A stretch of DNA of 64,000 bases from Aspidapion aeneum (taxonomy: Eukaryota > Arthropoda > Insecta > Coleoptera > Brentidae). Position numbers and translations under genes: made by a program. Below the pieces are notes generated by a model. The model was not told the DNA's origin. It saw only the letters and a program-made list of their open reading frames with translations, and did not search any database. The stretch lies in assembly GCA_963576565.1 (NCBI GenBank), contig OY755047.1, positions 23,567,171 through 23,631,170 of the forward strand. The letters run 5' to 3'. Below, piece after piece: positions 51,958-62,985 of the stretch (position 1 is its first letter; every line of letters begins with the position of its first letter).

Positions 51958-53580
51958 CACAGGTGCTGTAGTAACTACAAAACGGAATTTCAACAAAAAC
52001 AGTAATAATCAGTGGCGGCGCGTGATGAAAAACTTTGGGGGTGCACACAAAAAAAAAAATTGCGGGCAGGCGAAAATCTTTTTTGAGTGCCACGCTAACT
52101 TTTTGGGCCTTCGAGTGGGCCGTCATATCATATAATTAAAAAATGAGATATTTAGTTAGATATTAGTTAACTACCTATTATTATTCATAAAAAAATTATC
52201 ACACCTAGTTTATTTTCTCTTCTAATGGCAAATATGAAAATTTAATTGTCTTTAAATATTGCACGCTAATGCTATCAGAATTAGAAACTTCCGCCAATGT
52301 CGTAAATACCAAATCGTCGAAATCAAAAAAATAACCGCCCGCGCCCGACCGATAATGCCAAGTTGTCTAAGCGCTAGTGGTATGCAAATACTATCTAATC
52401 GATACCTTAATATCTGATACATGGACGGATTCGAAGTAATCGAATCCTTCGGCGCCAAATACCCGTTACTTGAATCCCGAATGGGACCGAAGCTGAAGTG
52501 TTACTTTCGTATCAATCATATCGGAAACGGCCGTATGAGTAATGAGATTGGAGTACTTGTAATCATTTGGACCTATATTTATTTACTTAAATATTTGATT
52601 ATTTGATTCAATAGCTGTTGATTTGTTATGTCTAGCGGCTTATCTGACGCAGTGTTGCCAGGCTCAGAAATGTATTTGGAAAGTTGCCAGATTTTGAACA
52701 AAATTCCCTTAATTAATCTACATTTTCGTAATAAAAAAACTACAAACATGTAAAGCATCAATATTTTTATTTTTTGCATACTTAGTACTTAAAATTTCAA
52801 CTCTACTCAGTATTTATTGGATTTACCGATAATAATGATTTAGTACCGAATACAAAATATCTGATCCTCGAATAGGAAGTATCAGTAGCTACTCCATACT
52901 TGGAAAAGAAATCGTTGCACATAATTAACTACTAAGCGCACGAATTAAAGTGCCCGTGATCTGCTCTAACATGCAACGCGAACCAAGGATGCAGTGGTCA
53001 TCATGGGGGTGCGGGCGGCATCAAGGCTACTTTTTGTATACGCGCTGTGCCGAACGAAGGTTCAGATTCTATGTACTGTAAAATTCTATTGGGACATGTC
53101 GTCCTCTCTTTCTATATTTCGTAATTAGCATGCGACATAACATCTAGGGTGCGTAGAATTTGGTTCCATTAAATAAAAGCGTTGTTTGATGGAGAGAACA
53201 ACGATAAAAGTAAAGAGTTAGATTCGAACTAATTATATAGATAATATTCCAGTGTTTAGTGAATTTCTTTTGGGGTAATTATGAATTAAATTAAGGAATG
53301 ATCAAAGTTTAATATTTTTTAAGTAAAATTTGGGAGTGCACGTGCACATGTGCACTTATGGAGAAACCGCCACTGGTAATAATGACAAAGAGTATGAACT
53401 CTCGATGCCATTCAAAACAACGCCTTCAAAAAACTATTTCAAAAAGTTTGCAAAACCATTGTTTAAATTACATGATGCATTGTGACAAACTGATTTTAAA
53501 AGACTGGGAAGATGAAACAAGTATTGATTTTTCAGATGTCGCTCCTTTCGTCATAACTGACGATGACAGTTCATGAGATG
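51958..53580 (+). pseudogene. Unrecognised coding-like fragment interrupted by hAT
   Basis: If the hAT element at 52010-53375 and one duplication copy are ignored, the plus strand reads TGAVVTTKRNFNKNSNNDKE, YELSMPFKTTPSKNYFKKFA and KPLFKLHDAL. After a one-base shift it then reads DKLILKDWEDETSIDFSDVA and PFVITDDDSS before a stop at 53573-53575. The T-rich run with CAG just before 51958 could be a 3' splice site. The text looks like an acidic protein C-terminus but matches nothing I can name. It may be a transposon or host exon relic; coding status is uncertain. Confidence 0.35.
52010..53375. mobile_element. 1366-bp non-autonomous hAT element
   Basis: The left end CAGTGGCGGCGCGTG and right end complement (AAACCGCCACTG) form terminal repeats, with further inverted similarity (GGGGGTGCAC against GTGCACTCCC-like sequence). 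A perfect 8-bp duplication GTAATAAT flanks it (52002-52009, 53376-53383). CAGTGGCGG ends with 8-bp duplications are typical of hAT transposons. No transposase domain is visible inside. Confidence 0.9.
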
Positions 53581-54913
53581 AAGTTTTCTGGTGGATGAGA
53601 ATAACTGGTTTTCGCGTAGTTTGGTTTTTTTAGTTAGATTTTTAGATTTTTGGTTAGTGCAGTTTATTTTATTAAAATAGGTTTACAAAACAATACAAAT
53701 ATTTGACCCAGTCAGCTCGTTACAATCTCGGTAACTATTTTTTGTAATAATCTCATGAAAATTGGTCCAGCGGCTCCGAAGCGATCATGGGCCGGACAGG
53801 CTAAGGTAACTATATAACGAAGTTACAAGGAACTTCGTTATACAGTGACCTTAGGACAGGCACATACACACATCTACACATACACACAGGCGTCACGTGG
53901 AGATTATTAAGGTTCAAATACACTCTAGGAACACATCGTCGCCGTTATTTCAATTTTTTCTCATCAAGAACAATAGCCATTGCTGTGCGGGCTAGGAAGA
54001 TAAAATTATATTCTTTTTTAATTTAAATCACTTTATATTTATTTGTTTAGATAGATAGATAGATAGAAATAAATTACAGATTTTTATTCATGAAATGTGT
54101 GAATGTTTTTTTCTATCAATTAGGTTTTATTTACCTTGATCAAAAGGCACTCTGTTTGTAAGACACTTTCATCCGTGGCTTCTTTACTTTCTTGTATGAA
54201 ATTGGATACCCCAATGTAAAAAGGCGAAAAAGAGGAAAAACTGAAATGTGAAACCGGGAAAAAAGCTGCCCTTTAGGGCTTTTTACCACAAGCTAAAAAT
54301 GTTGTGAGCGAGTGACGTAGATTGTGGAAAGAATTGAAAGAAACATTCGGAGATATATGCCGTAATCATGACGGTTTCGAGCAAAGGTTAAATTAAGTTA
54401 AGGTGTACAGGGTTACAATTTGAACACTTTCCAACCCAGGTATTTCAAAAATCAAAAGAGATATTTTCTTAGTTCCTCAAACTGGTACACCCCCTTGTGA
54501 CCCATTTTTAAAAACTGCTTTACATCAGCTTTAAAGGTGATTGTTTAAATCAATTAGATCCAGAAGTTTTTAAGATGTTAGCTTTAGTTAATCTTTTAAG
54601 AAAAAACAAAAAATGCATGCATAAATGCGTAGTATTATAATAAAGGTTGGGTTAGCTCGGATTTTTTTAGGCTGATTTAGGATTGTTTATGATATTTTGG
54701 TTAATTTATACATGGGATATATTTATTTATTTTATTTAGTGGCCGGCCAAGATAGGGGAAGTGTTTTTAAAATGGGATAATTAAGCTTTAAAAATTTATA
54801 CATAAAAAAGTTTTGACTTATTTATTTATTGGTTTAAAACATTATGCTATGATATATTTTTTTTCGTTTGTTATAGTTCAATTGTAGTACGTTAAACACT
54901 TAAAAATAATTTA
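53581..54913. other. No recognised gene; one hairpin
   Basis: A perfect 10-bp hairpin TAACGAAGTT-ACAAGG-AACTTCGTTA lies at about 53816-53841 and is followed by a CACACA-rich stretch. (GATA)n occurs at about 54047-54066. TGGGATA and CCCATTTTA motifs begin to recur from about 54764. No coding family is recognised. Confidence 0.35.
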
Positions 54914-55096
54914 GAAATAAAATTTCGGACTTCCATTGTCTTTATTTATTTTAAAACACGACGTTTCGGTTAGTAAGTATCTCTAACCGTTATCAAGTGT
55001 AAATAGTTTACACTTGATAACGGTTAGAGATACTTACAACCGAAACGTCGTCTTTTAAAATAAATAAAGACAATGGAAGTCCGAAATTTTATTTCC
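54914..55096. repeat. Near-perfect 183-bp palindrome
   Basis: Arms of about 90 bp (54914-55003 and 55007-55096) meet around TAG at 55004-55006. Arm content includes TTTCGGACTTCCATTGTCTT, CGACGTTTCGGTTAGTAAGT and ATCTCTAACCGTTATCAAGT. Only about three differences separate the arms. The CGAAACGTC block with a nearby TTGATAACGG recalls degraded hammerhead cores in Penelope-like repeats, but the core consensus is not met. Confidence 0.85.
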
Positions 55097-55884
55097 ACAC
55101 AATCATTGTCTACGAGTTTCAAATAAAAATAATTTGTTATTTTGAAAAATCTAGACCACTGTAGTTTTCCGTTTTACCCTAATTGTGCAGGTGAAATCGG
55201 AAATACTATTGAGATAAAATGGGATATAAAATTACCATTAAAAATACACAAAAACTGGTTTCATAAAAAATTTAAAAAAATACGAGAAAAGATATAACTA
55301 AAATAAGATATAATTTGTTTAAACAGATCATATAGGAATCTTAACAATAATGTGCTCTTTATTCTTAATATAGGTATAACTAAATCAAATTATTTCTTAG
55401 TTAAATAATTACCTAATAATACCAAGTAAAAAAATTTCAATAATGCTTATTATAAAATAAAAACACAGAGACTTAACAAAAACAAAAAATCGTTCGTAAA
55501 TCAGTCATTAAATGGGATATCCCATTTTAGCTACTTTAGCAATTTCCCATTTTACCTTAATCTCATATAAAATATTTAAGCTAATCCTACTTATTAATTA
55601 TTTCTCATTAAGCCAAAAACAGCATAGTTGGTGGTAGCCAAGACTATAAACTTTACAAATATCAACAGCAGAATATAATATCTTAACTTATTCAGTGGTC
55701 AATTCTTACAGCATTTAAATAAAAAGTTACAAGCGGAACACACCAAATTTTGAAAATAATGACTTATTTAAAAAAAAAGTTGATCCCAATGAACAAATCT
55801 AGCGACACAGCACAACGGGTCAGGAATGCCGTTATCCCATTTTACCTTACTATCCCATTAAGGTACACTTCCGGTAGTAGTGGT
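55097..55884. other. Low-copy repeat with CCCATTTTA motifs
   Basis: Motifs ATGGGATA and its complement, and CCCATTTTACC, recur near 55218, 55511, 55547, 55836 and 55850, indicating an old dispersed or tandem repeat. No protein family is recognised. Confidence 0.35.
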
Positions 55885-56740
55885 GGGGGGGTTGACCCGC
55901 AGACCTAACAAGTAGGCCAGAGTAGGCCCTTTTTGCCATGCCCCAAGTCTTTCCCTTAACGCACTCTCGGCACTTCCCTTTGATGGTCGGGTAACTCACT
56001 GGGCCTTCCTGTTCTCTTTACAAAGTCCAGTAGGTCTGCCCATTTGAGCATGTGCAGTTCTTCCTCGCTCAGAGTTGGCGCTCCGACTGCCTGTTTTCTC
56101 ATCCTTGCGTAGGCCTCGCATTCTGCCACGAGGTGTCTTGATGTCTCTTCTTCCTGTCCACAGGCTGGGCAGGTAGGGTCATTCTCGACTCCTATACGTG
56201 TCATATGCCTCCTCAACCGGTTATGTCCGGTTAGAGTACCTATCAGCAGTCCGAGGTCTTTTCGTGTCCGTCCCAGCATCCATCTAATTCTGGTCGCTTT
56301 TGGACGGTCTACGAATTCTCTGGTCTGTCTGCAACCCGTTCCTGTTTCCCAGGAGTTTAATAGCGCGTCCTGGGCCCATTTGTTGAGTCTGCTTTGCACT
56401 TGTCTTTTTGTCACGCCCAAAAGTGGCTCCGGTCCTACATAGGCGGTTCCTGCCCCGAGTCGTGCGAGTTCGTCCGCCTTGTCGTTGCCTGGTACCCCCG
56501 TATGTCCCGGAACCCAAACCGGCGTCACCCGTTTGCCATCGCTTAGGGTCTCCAGCGCCTCTGCGCATTCTTCCACCATGCCGTCAGCAATCTTGGGTGC
56601 GTTTAGCGCCTTCAGGGTGGCTTGACTGTCAGAGCATAATATATAAGCTCCTCTTCGCTGTTCCGAACCTCTTCTAGGGTTGCCGCCATTATTATGGAGT
56701 AAACTTCTGCTTGAAAAACAGTAGCCTGCTCACCGATATA
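55885..56740 (-). pseudogene. R1-like LINE, RNase H and zinc-finger C-terminus
   Basis: On the minus strand the fragment begins GEQATVFQAEVYSIIMAATL (RNase H Glu intact). After a one-base shift it continues YILCSDSQATLKALN (Asp intact), MVEECAEALETLSDGKRVTP, VWVPGHTGVPGNDKADELAR (HTG and NDKAD, complete RNase H signature), TGHNRLRRHMTRIG, CPACGQEEETSRHLVAECEA (zinc motif) and LLDFVKRTGRP, ending ...VPRVR at 55956. The 3' tail has CCACTACTACC, comparable with the (ACT)n tail at 45.95 kb. The related but distinct copy at 45.3 kb has the same domain order. It is 5'-truncated within RNase H. Confidence 0.85.
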
Positions 56741-57097
56741 TTAAAAAGTTTTAAAATAGGTATAAGACTAAAAATTACATAATATACCCCGTAAAAAGCA
56801 AGATCTGTTGCACTTAGAACAACACGTGTATAATAAAAAAATTTGGTAATAAAAGTGTCACTTTTTATCTTATTTTTTTAAATAACCTAAAAAAAAATTA
56901 TTATTTATTAGACATACAATGTTCAAATGATTAACAGTTATTTTATGATATTTTTGATCCCCAATAACTGAATTATTTCGAAACTGCAAAATTAAAAATT
57001 TTCCACATGAAGAATTACTTTTTTGTCACTGTAATTTGCAGTTATTACATTTGCTTTTCATCGGCATTGTGTAGCCAATTACTAATTTGTGTTTTTT
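56741..57097. other. No recognised feature
   Basis: AT-rich spacer; nothing recognised. Confidence 0.25.
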
Positions 57098-58390
57098 CAG
57101 AATTTTTATTTTCGAGTGTTCCACGTTATTTTTGATGTAAAAAATTACATTTACTGAAGCATATTAATAAATTTCGAATTAAACATAGATAAGTATCAAG
57201 TTAAAAGTTTATTTTGCAAATTTGACAAAAACGTCAGGTATTTTAGATGTTACAGAAGGGACATCAACGTTACAGAAGGAACACCAACGTTACAGAAGGG
57301 ACAAAAATTTAAAGCACACAATTTATGGCACAAAAATTATGTCTACAACTACTGTAACACAGGTAAAATGTCTGTAATATTGAAGCACTACCGAACGGGA
57401 GAAATCGTGTTACAGATGGGACAATTTTTTACATTTTAGCAGTTTCCTGCCATTCCAAATTATGACATGCGTTTTTTTTCAGTTTTGTTCAAGATTTCAT
57501 AATTTTATTTTTTATTTAATTTTCTACTGATAAAATATAGCCACACCTGTACCTTTCTTCAGACTTTTTATTTTCGAGTGTTCCCGTTTTTTTTTGATGT
57601 AAAAAATTACATTTACTGAAGTCTATCAATAAATTTCGAAGTAAACATAGGTAAGTATCAGGTTATAAAATTATTTTTCGCACCTCAGGGACTAAAGTGG
57701 TTACTTTAGTCCCTCGTTTCAGGGGCTAAAGTGCTACTTTACTCCCTGAGCGTTTTTTATAAGGAGTTTTTCTTGGAATGGTAATTTTTGTCACTTCTGT
57801 AACTTCTAATTTATCAAATGTGTTGCAATGACTAAAATAGCTAGTCAAAAACTCTCAATTTTATCATAACAACTAGCAAAATTTTTCTTAAAAACTAATT
57901 TCTAAAGATTTTGGTTAGGTATTTGTAGTATTTTCCGTCTCACAAATAAATAAAATATACATTATCTGAAAAATTATTAATTTCGTTAACATAAGTTGTA
58001 TCTAAAGGATAAATTAAAATTAAAAAATTGGTTAAAAATAATACTCCACTTGCAAATTTGAGAAAAATGTTAAGTATTTTAAATGTTACAGAATGGACAT
58101 CAACGTGACAGAAAAGACATTAACGTTACAGAAGGGACACAGATTTGAAGCGGACAATTTATGGCACAAAACAAAATTACAAAAATAGATAATGGTCAAA
58201 AATATCAAAGCTGATTATATAACTAAATTATTTTCCAACCAAATTTCCACAGGGACAATTTCGGTAACATGGAAAAAAAAACTTTACCGAACGGGACAAA
58301 TCGTGTTACAGATGAGACAATTTCTTTATATTTTAGCACTTTCCGGCCAAACAAAATTTATGACAACTTTTTTTCAGAAAGATTTCAACG
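57098..58390. repeat. Two diverged copies of an AT-rich repeat, with double hairpin
   Basis: TTTTTATTTTCGAGTGTTCC followed by GATGTAAAAAATTACATTTA occurs at about 57102 and 57565. Later blocks (ATGTTACAGAAGGGACATCA, CACAATTTATGGCACAAAA, ACCGAACGGGA with AATCGTGTTACAGATG) occur near 57247 and 58083. The second copy carries about 340 bp of extra sequence. Short TTACAGAAGGGACA units repeat two or three times in each copy. At 57684-57750 CTCAGGGACTAAAGT forms two adjacent hairpins. Confidence 0.6.
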
Positions 58391-59424
58391 GTTTGGTTTG
58401 GGAAAATGTTGATCTTATTACTTTAATCTAGTTAATAGAGAGATAATCACGTCACATAAGGGACAACATCATTTGCTTTAAATCTATAAATGTTTATTTT
58501 TAAAACACAAAACGATTTATTTTTAATAATTCAAAAACTCTCCGACATTTTTCGTCGCAGTCCTCTATAACACATTTTACCGCTGTTCATACTAAAACTC
58601 TTAAGTTGCCAAGTGGAATGAATTTTCTTTGCGCGAAAATTAGCTGTTAGCGCCTGGGACAGATATCTTGCGACAAGCTATTTTGTTTTTTATTTAATTT
58701 TCTATGGATGAAATATATAATAATAACAAAACATATATGCATACAAACCTAAAAACTTCAAATTTTTATAAAAGGTAACTTTCAGTGCCACGTTACGGCC
58801 GGGACATTTTTATGTGTCAAGATATTTTTTTGTGCCTTTCTAGTAATTAATTGGCGACTTGAAGTGGTTTCAGACCTCAAACGATTTGTGTTCTTCATAT
58901 AACAGCCAAAATTAGAATTCGGTCAAAAAAAAACCTGCCTTAAATACGCCTTTAGTTCCTGGTTTTAATGGTAATCTATAAGGAAGTTTACTAAATCCTT
59001 GCTATTCCCAATATCTCAATTATACCCATTGTTTAAACATGTATAGACACACACACAAACACAACATCAGAGTTCCCATTTAACCACAAAAGCAACAATG
59101 CCTCAATGTTGCCTCTTTTATGAATGATTTACCAAACGCGAATAGGATCAGGCAACCTATTCCCGCCACAACAGGCCAAGTTTTATTGTTTGCTGAAACA
59201 AAGTTGAGTAAATAAATATTTAGTAGTCGAGTTGCATCAAAGAGTAAATCCAGATATATTTCGCGCAATCTAGTGGGTTTTGACGGCAACGTGATGCAGG
59301 GTGTAAATTAGAGGGGGAGAGAGAGTTTTTAAACTAATCTGAAATCCATCAGTCGATAGAACATAGGATTATAAAAGCCATGAGCGATGAGGCCAACAAA
59401 AATTAGAAAAACCGACCTACCTCA
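58391..59424. other. No recognised gene
   Basis: A minus-strand frame at 59289-59080 (after a TTTGTTTCAG tract) could be a downstream exon of the fragment at 59.4-59.6 kb, but it has no recognisable motif. Nothing else supported. Confidence 0.25.
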
Positions 59425-59632
59425 ACCGCGTCTCGGGTCATTGGAAAGTGAAATTTAAAGTCACTTGAACTAAAATCTTCCACCGTTTTCTTGCCATAAT
59501 CCAGGATTTTTGCATGAGATTTTCGTCGTGCAGAAGTTCCTCGTCCGAATCTAATGAACTGGATGAACCATCATTATCATACTTCAATAATTTTATTGCC
59601 AATTTCGCCGCAAAGCTGTTTATAGGCAACAT
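59425..59632 (-). pseudogene. Possible PIF/Harbinger-type transposase first exon
   Basis: On the minus strand a frame starts MLPINSFAAKLAIKLLKYDN followed by an acidic SSSLDSDEELL. A shift of frame near 59525 then gives ARRKSHAKILDYGKKTVEDF and SSSDFKFHFPMTRDAVE, running to GAG followed by GTAGGT at about 59420, a consensus 5' splice site. The pattern TVxxxSxxDFKxHFxMTRxxxE is, from memory, the start of the conserved region in PIF/Harbinger transposases and HARBI1-like proteins. The rest of the gene, with its DDE motifs, was not found. It could equally be a decayed domesticated gene. Confidence 0.4.
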
Positions 59633-59639
59633 TTCTCAA

Positions 59640-60215
59640 AAAGATTTATGAAATTTTAAAAACTTGCCGTCAAAAGAAAAAACCACGTATTCGCTATTTT
59701 AAGAAAATAGAGAGTAAAGTTTTGGATGCAAATAAAAAAATTTCTTTACCGGAATAAAATCTTATATTGCACAAATTTACATACTAAAAAACGCGACTGA
59801 ATAAAATAGAATATTTGTTAATGAAGCAATAAATATCTGTTTTATAACATAAAAAGGAAAAATATATTTGCAATACTAAAAAAGAAACACTTACTTACAT
59901 TTCCATAAGTTTTAGTCGAGCCATAGAGAGAGGAAGGTCGAGAAGAATATACATTAATCGTAAATAAAGTGATATATTGTTCTGCTGGCTTTGGCAGAGC
60001 ACCAAACTTTAGAAATAAAACAGGGATGATAAAAAAAACCATCTACAAGGTTTTGAAATTTAATTGCTTTATATTTACCGTGTCCGTACCAACCTTGGTA
60101 ACATTTTCATTTAAACGACTTAAAATTCCGTTTTGACTAATCTTTAGTATTATCACTAGTATTATTTGTATCACTACAAGTACCGGAGTTTGCATATTCG
60201 TCATTTTGTTCACAC
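59640..60215. other. No recognised feature
   Basis: Short frames only; no family or repeat seen. Confidence 0.25.
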
Positions 60216-60223
60216 TTGTTTAG

Positions 60224-60474
60224 CGACGGGTGGCTCGATTGCCGATGTTTGTACACCAGAAGGAAATACCTACGGTATTGGCTGAGATATTTCCTGGTAC
60301 TTCCCAGTATTTCCTCAAATTTCAATGGTATTTCCTAGTCAGTATTTCCTCAAATTTCAATGGTATTTCCTAGTATTTTCCAAGCTTTTCCCGGTATTTC
60401 CTAGGATATTTCCCAGTATTTCCTGGTATTTCCCCTAACCTGTACACCAAAAGGAAATACCGAGCCACCCCTCG
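60224..60474. mobile_element. 251-bp CGAGGGGT-type element with TATTTCC minisatellite
   Basis: The right end (complement) CGAGGGGTGGCTCG matches the left end CGACGGGTGGCTCG with one change. The flanks TTGTTTAG (60216-60223) and TTATTTAG (60475-60482) are an 8-bp duplication with one mismatch. TGTACA begins 27 bp from the left end and 29 bp from the right end. The interior is a degenerate short tandem repeat of GGTATTTCCT-like units, and the same GGTATTTCC motif lies between the right end and TGTACA. Architecture matches the 40.06-kb element although the repeat unit is different. Confidence 0.8.
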
Positions 60475-60482
60475 TTATTTAG

Positions 60483-61006
60483 TGCTAAAACGTCTTGTGC
60501 CGAAAATAAGCGGATCGTGACAGGAAAAAATCGAGCAAAACTACAGTGCTAAGAAAAAGCGACGTAAAATTGCCGCTGCTAAGAAACAACCGCGTATATG
60601 ACTCGTTTTACGTGGTTTATTCTTAGTACTGTGTAAGTACGTGGCTTATACCTCGTATGACTGGTTAGTGTGGTGCAAATACGTGAACACTTAACCACGA
60701 ATTTACGACTAAATTTGAAATACTTAATTAAAGTAAATATAAGTCATAGGAACACAATATCTCATTTTTGCAAAAAATTTTAAATACGTGATTTTTCCTC
60801 ATGACGGCAGTATTGTTGCCAACAATCCATTATATAGTAAATGTAGAAGAACTTGTTTGATGGCATGTGAGTCGCATCAGAACTTTTCAAGAACCCGTTT
60901 GATTGCATCGGTTAGCTCATCGATGAGATTAAGAACTCTGCCGACTTTTATAATCTCTCTAAATGAGGCCACGACTCAAGGTCTTCATACTTTTACACAG
61001 ATTACC
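60483..61006. other. No recognised gene; arm of an inverted repeat
   Basis: GAGGCCACGACTCAAGGTCT with TCATACTTTTACACAG (60966-61001) is complementary to about 61811-61846, flanking the TA-inserted element between. The rest is unrecognised. Confidence 0.4.
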
Positions 61007-61008
61007 TA

Positions 61009-61644
61009 CCGTAAAACGAGGTTACTTTGCTCCACTTTTTTGAGTTAATTCGAAAAATTCAAAGAAATAACCAAAACTTATACCATAAAAAATGTTTATT
61101 TGGTTTTAATGAAAAACACACGGTATAGGTAATTAACAAAGGACATTTTTATTACAAAATACCTAGTATTGTAAATATTTTTTAACTGGAAAAGTGGAAC
61201 AAAGTTTCCCATAGTTCGAGGTTACTTTGCCCAACTTTATAAAATATGAAAAAAAAAAACATTGGTGTTTTATATGTTGGCGCAAACTATACCCAATATT
61301 TCGTTAGCTTTTCCCCAAACATTCAAAATCGTAAATAAAAAATTTAAAAATATTGGTTTTTTAAGTTTTTATTGCACAGAAATCGATAACTGCACTAGAC
61401 ACCAAATTTTTCGAGGTCAAATTTTAAAGGAATTTCAAGCTGCACTTCACTCTGGTATTAATTCGAGACGACTAAGCGGAAAACAGCGGCTACCGCGTCT
61501 TTGAAAAGTCAAATTCGCAATGGATAAGTCACGCGTGGTGGCGTTGTGGTGCATGCGCAGATTTTTAATGTGGAATATCTAAGAACTTTTGTTCGCAATG
61601 GAGCAAAGTAGGACCAGGTGGCGCAAAGTAACCTCGTTTTACGG
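61009..61644. mobile_element. 636-bp TA-flanked element, CCGTAAAACGAGG ends
   Basis: CCGTAAAACGAGGTTACTTT and its complement AAAGTAACCTCGTTTTACGG are perfect 20-bp inverted ends. TA abuts both sides (61007-61008, 61645-61646). A related block TTCGAGGTTACTTTGCCCAA lies inside at about 61217. A plus-strand frame (61262-61504, MVFYMLAQTIPN to KQRLPRL) fills the centre. It has no transposase motif I recognise, although its lysine-rich text may be a relic. TA targeting and simple ends suggest a Tc1/mariner/pogo relative. Confidence 0.8.
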
Positions 61645-61839
61645 TACAGAGTTTGAAAGGTCATTGAACCTGACTGGCCAACTCTAATCAGATTAAAAAA
61701 TCTACGTCACTGAGTTGCCTTCTAACATGCATTTGTTTTCTGAAAACTCCACGACGCAGCTACAGTCGTCCAGTTAAGTTCACCTGACTGGCCCAACTCT
61801 GTAGACAACCTGTGTAAAAGTATAAAGACCTTGGCTATG

Positions 61840-62985
61840 ACTCTAAAAAAATCAACTGTTATGGTGGTTTTATTTTTACATTGGCTTTCACCAGATGATA
61901 GAATTTTTTTTAAATATTTTCACTACAGAATTTCTGTAAAATGTTCTCAGACACGATATTTCCCCAAATTTTCTAAGAATGGAAGCTGATTAAAATGTTA
62001 ATTATTCAAGATTTGGCTTTTCTTATTTTAAGTTTTTAACTTCCCGTCGTGTACCGCACCCCAACACTTACATTTGACATGGATTTGGTAATTTGTTTGT
62101 ATTGTAAAACTCTATCGATTTTTCAAGTGTTCAGATTTTTCGATTTTAACGAAGTTTATTTTAAATCCAAAAATTATCATTTCAAAACAAAATTACACTT
62201 CAAAAATAGTTATTTTTCTAACAAGTGCGAGAAGTGATACATTTTCGCAAAAGCAGTTATATGACGCAGAACGGAGCCTAGAGCTATCAAAACGTACCTT
62301 TCATGACGTCACAACTGAATTTCTTTTTGAATGACGGTTCATGAATATTTGATTTTTTTTAAACATAAATCTGGTTTTCAGATTGTTTTTACTACATTGT
62401 TGTTAAATAATTCTTTTCTTAAATGTACAGTAATTAATCCTTAATTTTTCAGAATCGCTTCATTAACTCACACAAAAATTAAATTTAAAGCAGAAGCGTG
62501 TGCTCCTTTTTGCGTGAAAAGTAATCAGGTCACCTACACCTAATTGTTTATATTCCGCACACTTGAAATCTTAATATAGTCATTTACATACACAAATAAC
62601 ATAAAAAAATATTTTTTGTAGTGTAATTTGTTTAAAAAAAATTAACACTAGTATTATATAAATTTTAAATAAACTTTATTGTAAAAAATCATTAAAAAGA
62701 ACGCAAAAGTTAGCTGGAAATTTGAATTCAAAATAAATAATGCAAACTCTTGAAGATTTTAACCTTTTAATCATCGTTCATCCTTACAAAAGTTTGATGG
62801 AATATCGGGATAGTGTCTGAGATTATTTCACTGAAATTTCATGAAAATCTGTGATGCTATTTTGAAAATATCACAAATAAACCTCTATTCTACCATAAGA
62901 CCCAATGTAAAATTCAGCCCACAATAACAGCTGATTGTTTCGGGGTCGTGGCCAGTGTTTTTTTTTGTTGGCCTTGAAAAGCCCT
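61840..62985. mobile_element. Element Q, copy 2 (palindromic arrangement)
   Basis: The left half (61847-62100) runs parallel to copy 1 at 37735-37990 (TTTTACATTGGCTTTCACCA; TTCTCAGACACGATATTTCC; TTCAAGATTTGGCTTTTCTT). The right half is inverted: 62310-62510 matches the complement of 38100-38270, and 62735-62985 matches the complement of the left end, finishing CAGCTGATTGTTTCGGGGTC, GTGGCCAG and TTGGCCTTG. It carries the empty site for the 92-bp hAT MITE of copy 1 near 62045-62080. Confidence 0.6.

Noticed and set aside
53816..53850. Hairpin resembling a Helitron 3' end
   Set aside because: No CTRR terminus follows at the expected distance and no TC start or Rep/helicase sequence was found.
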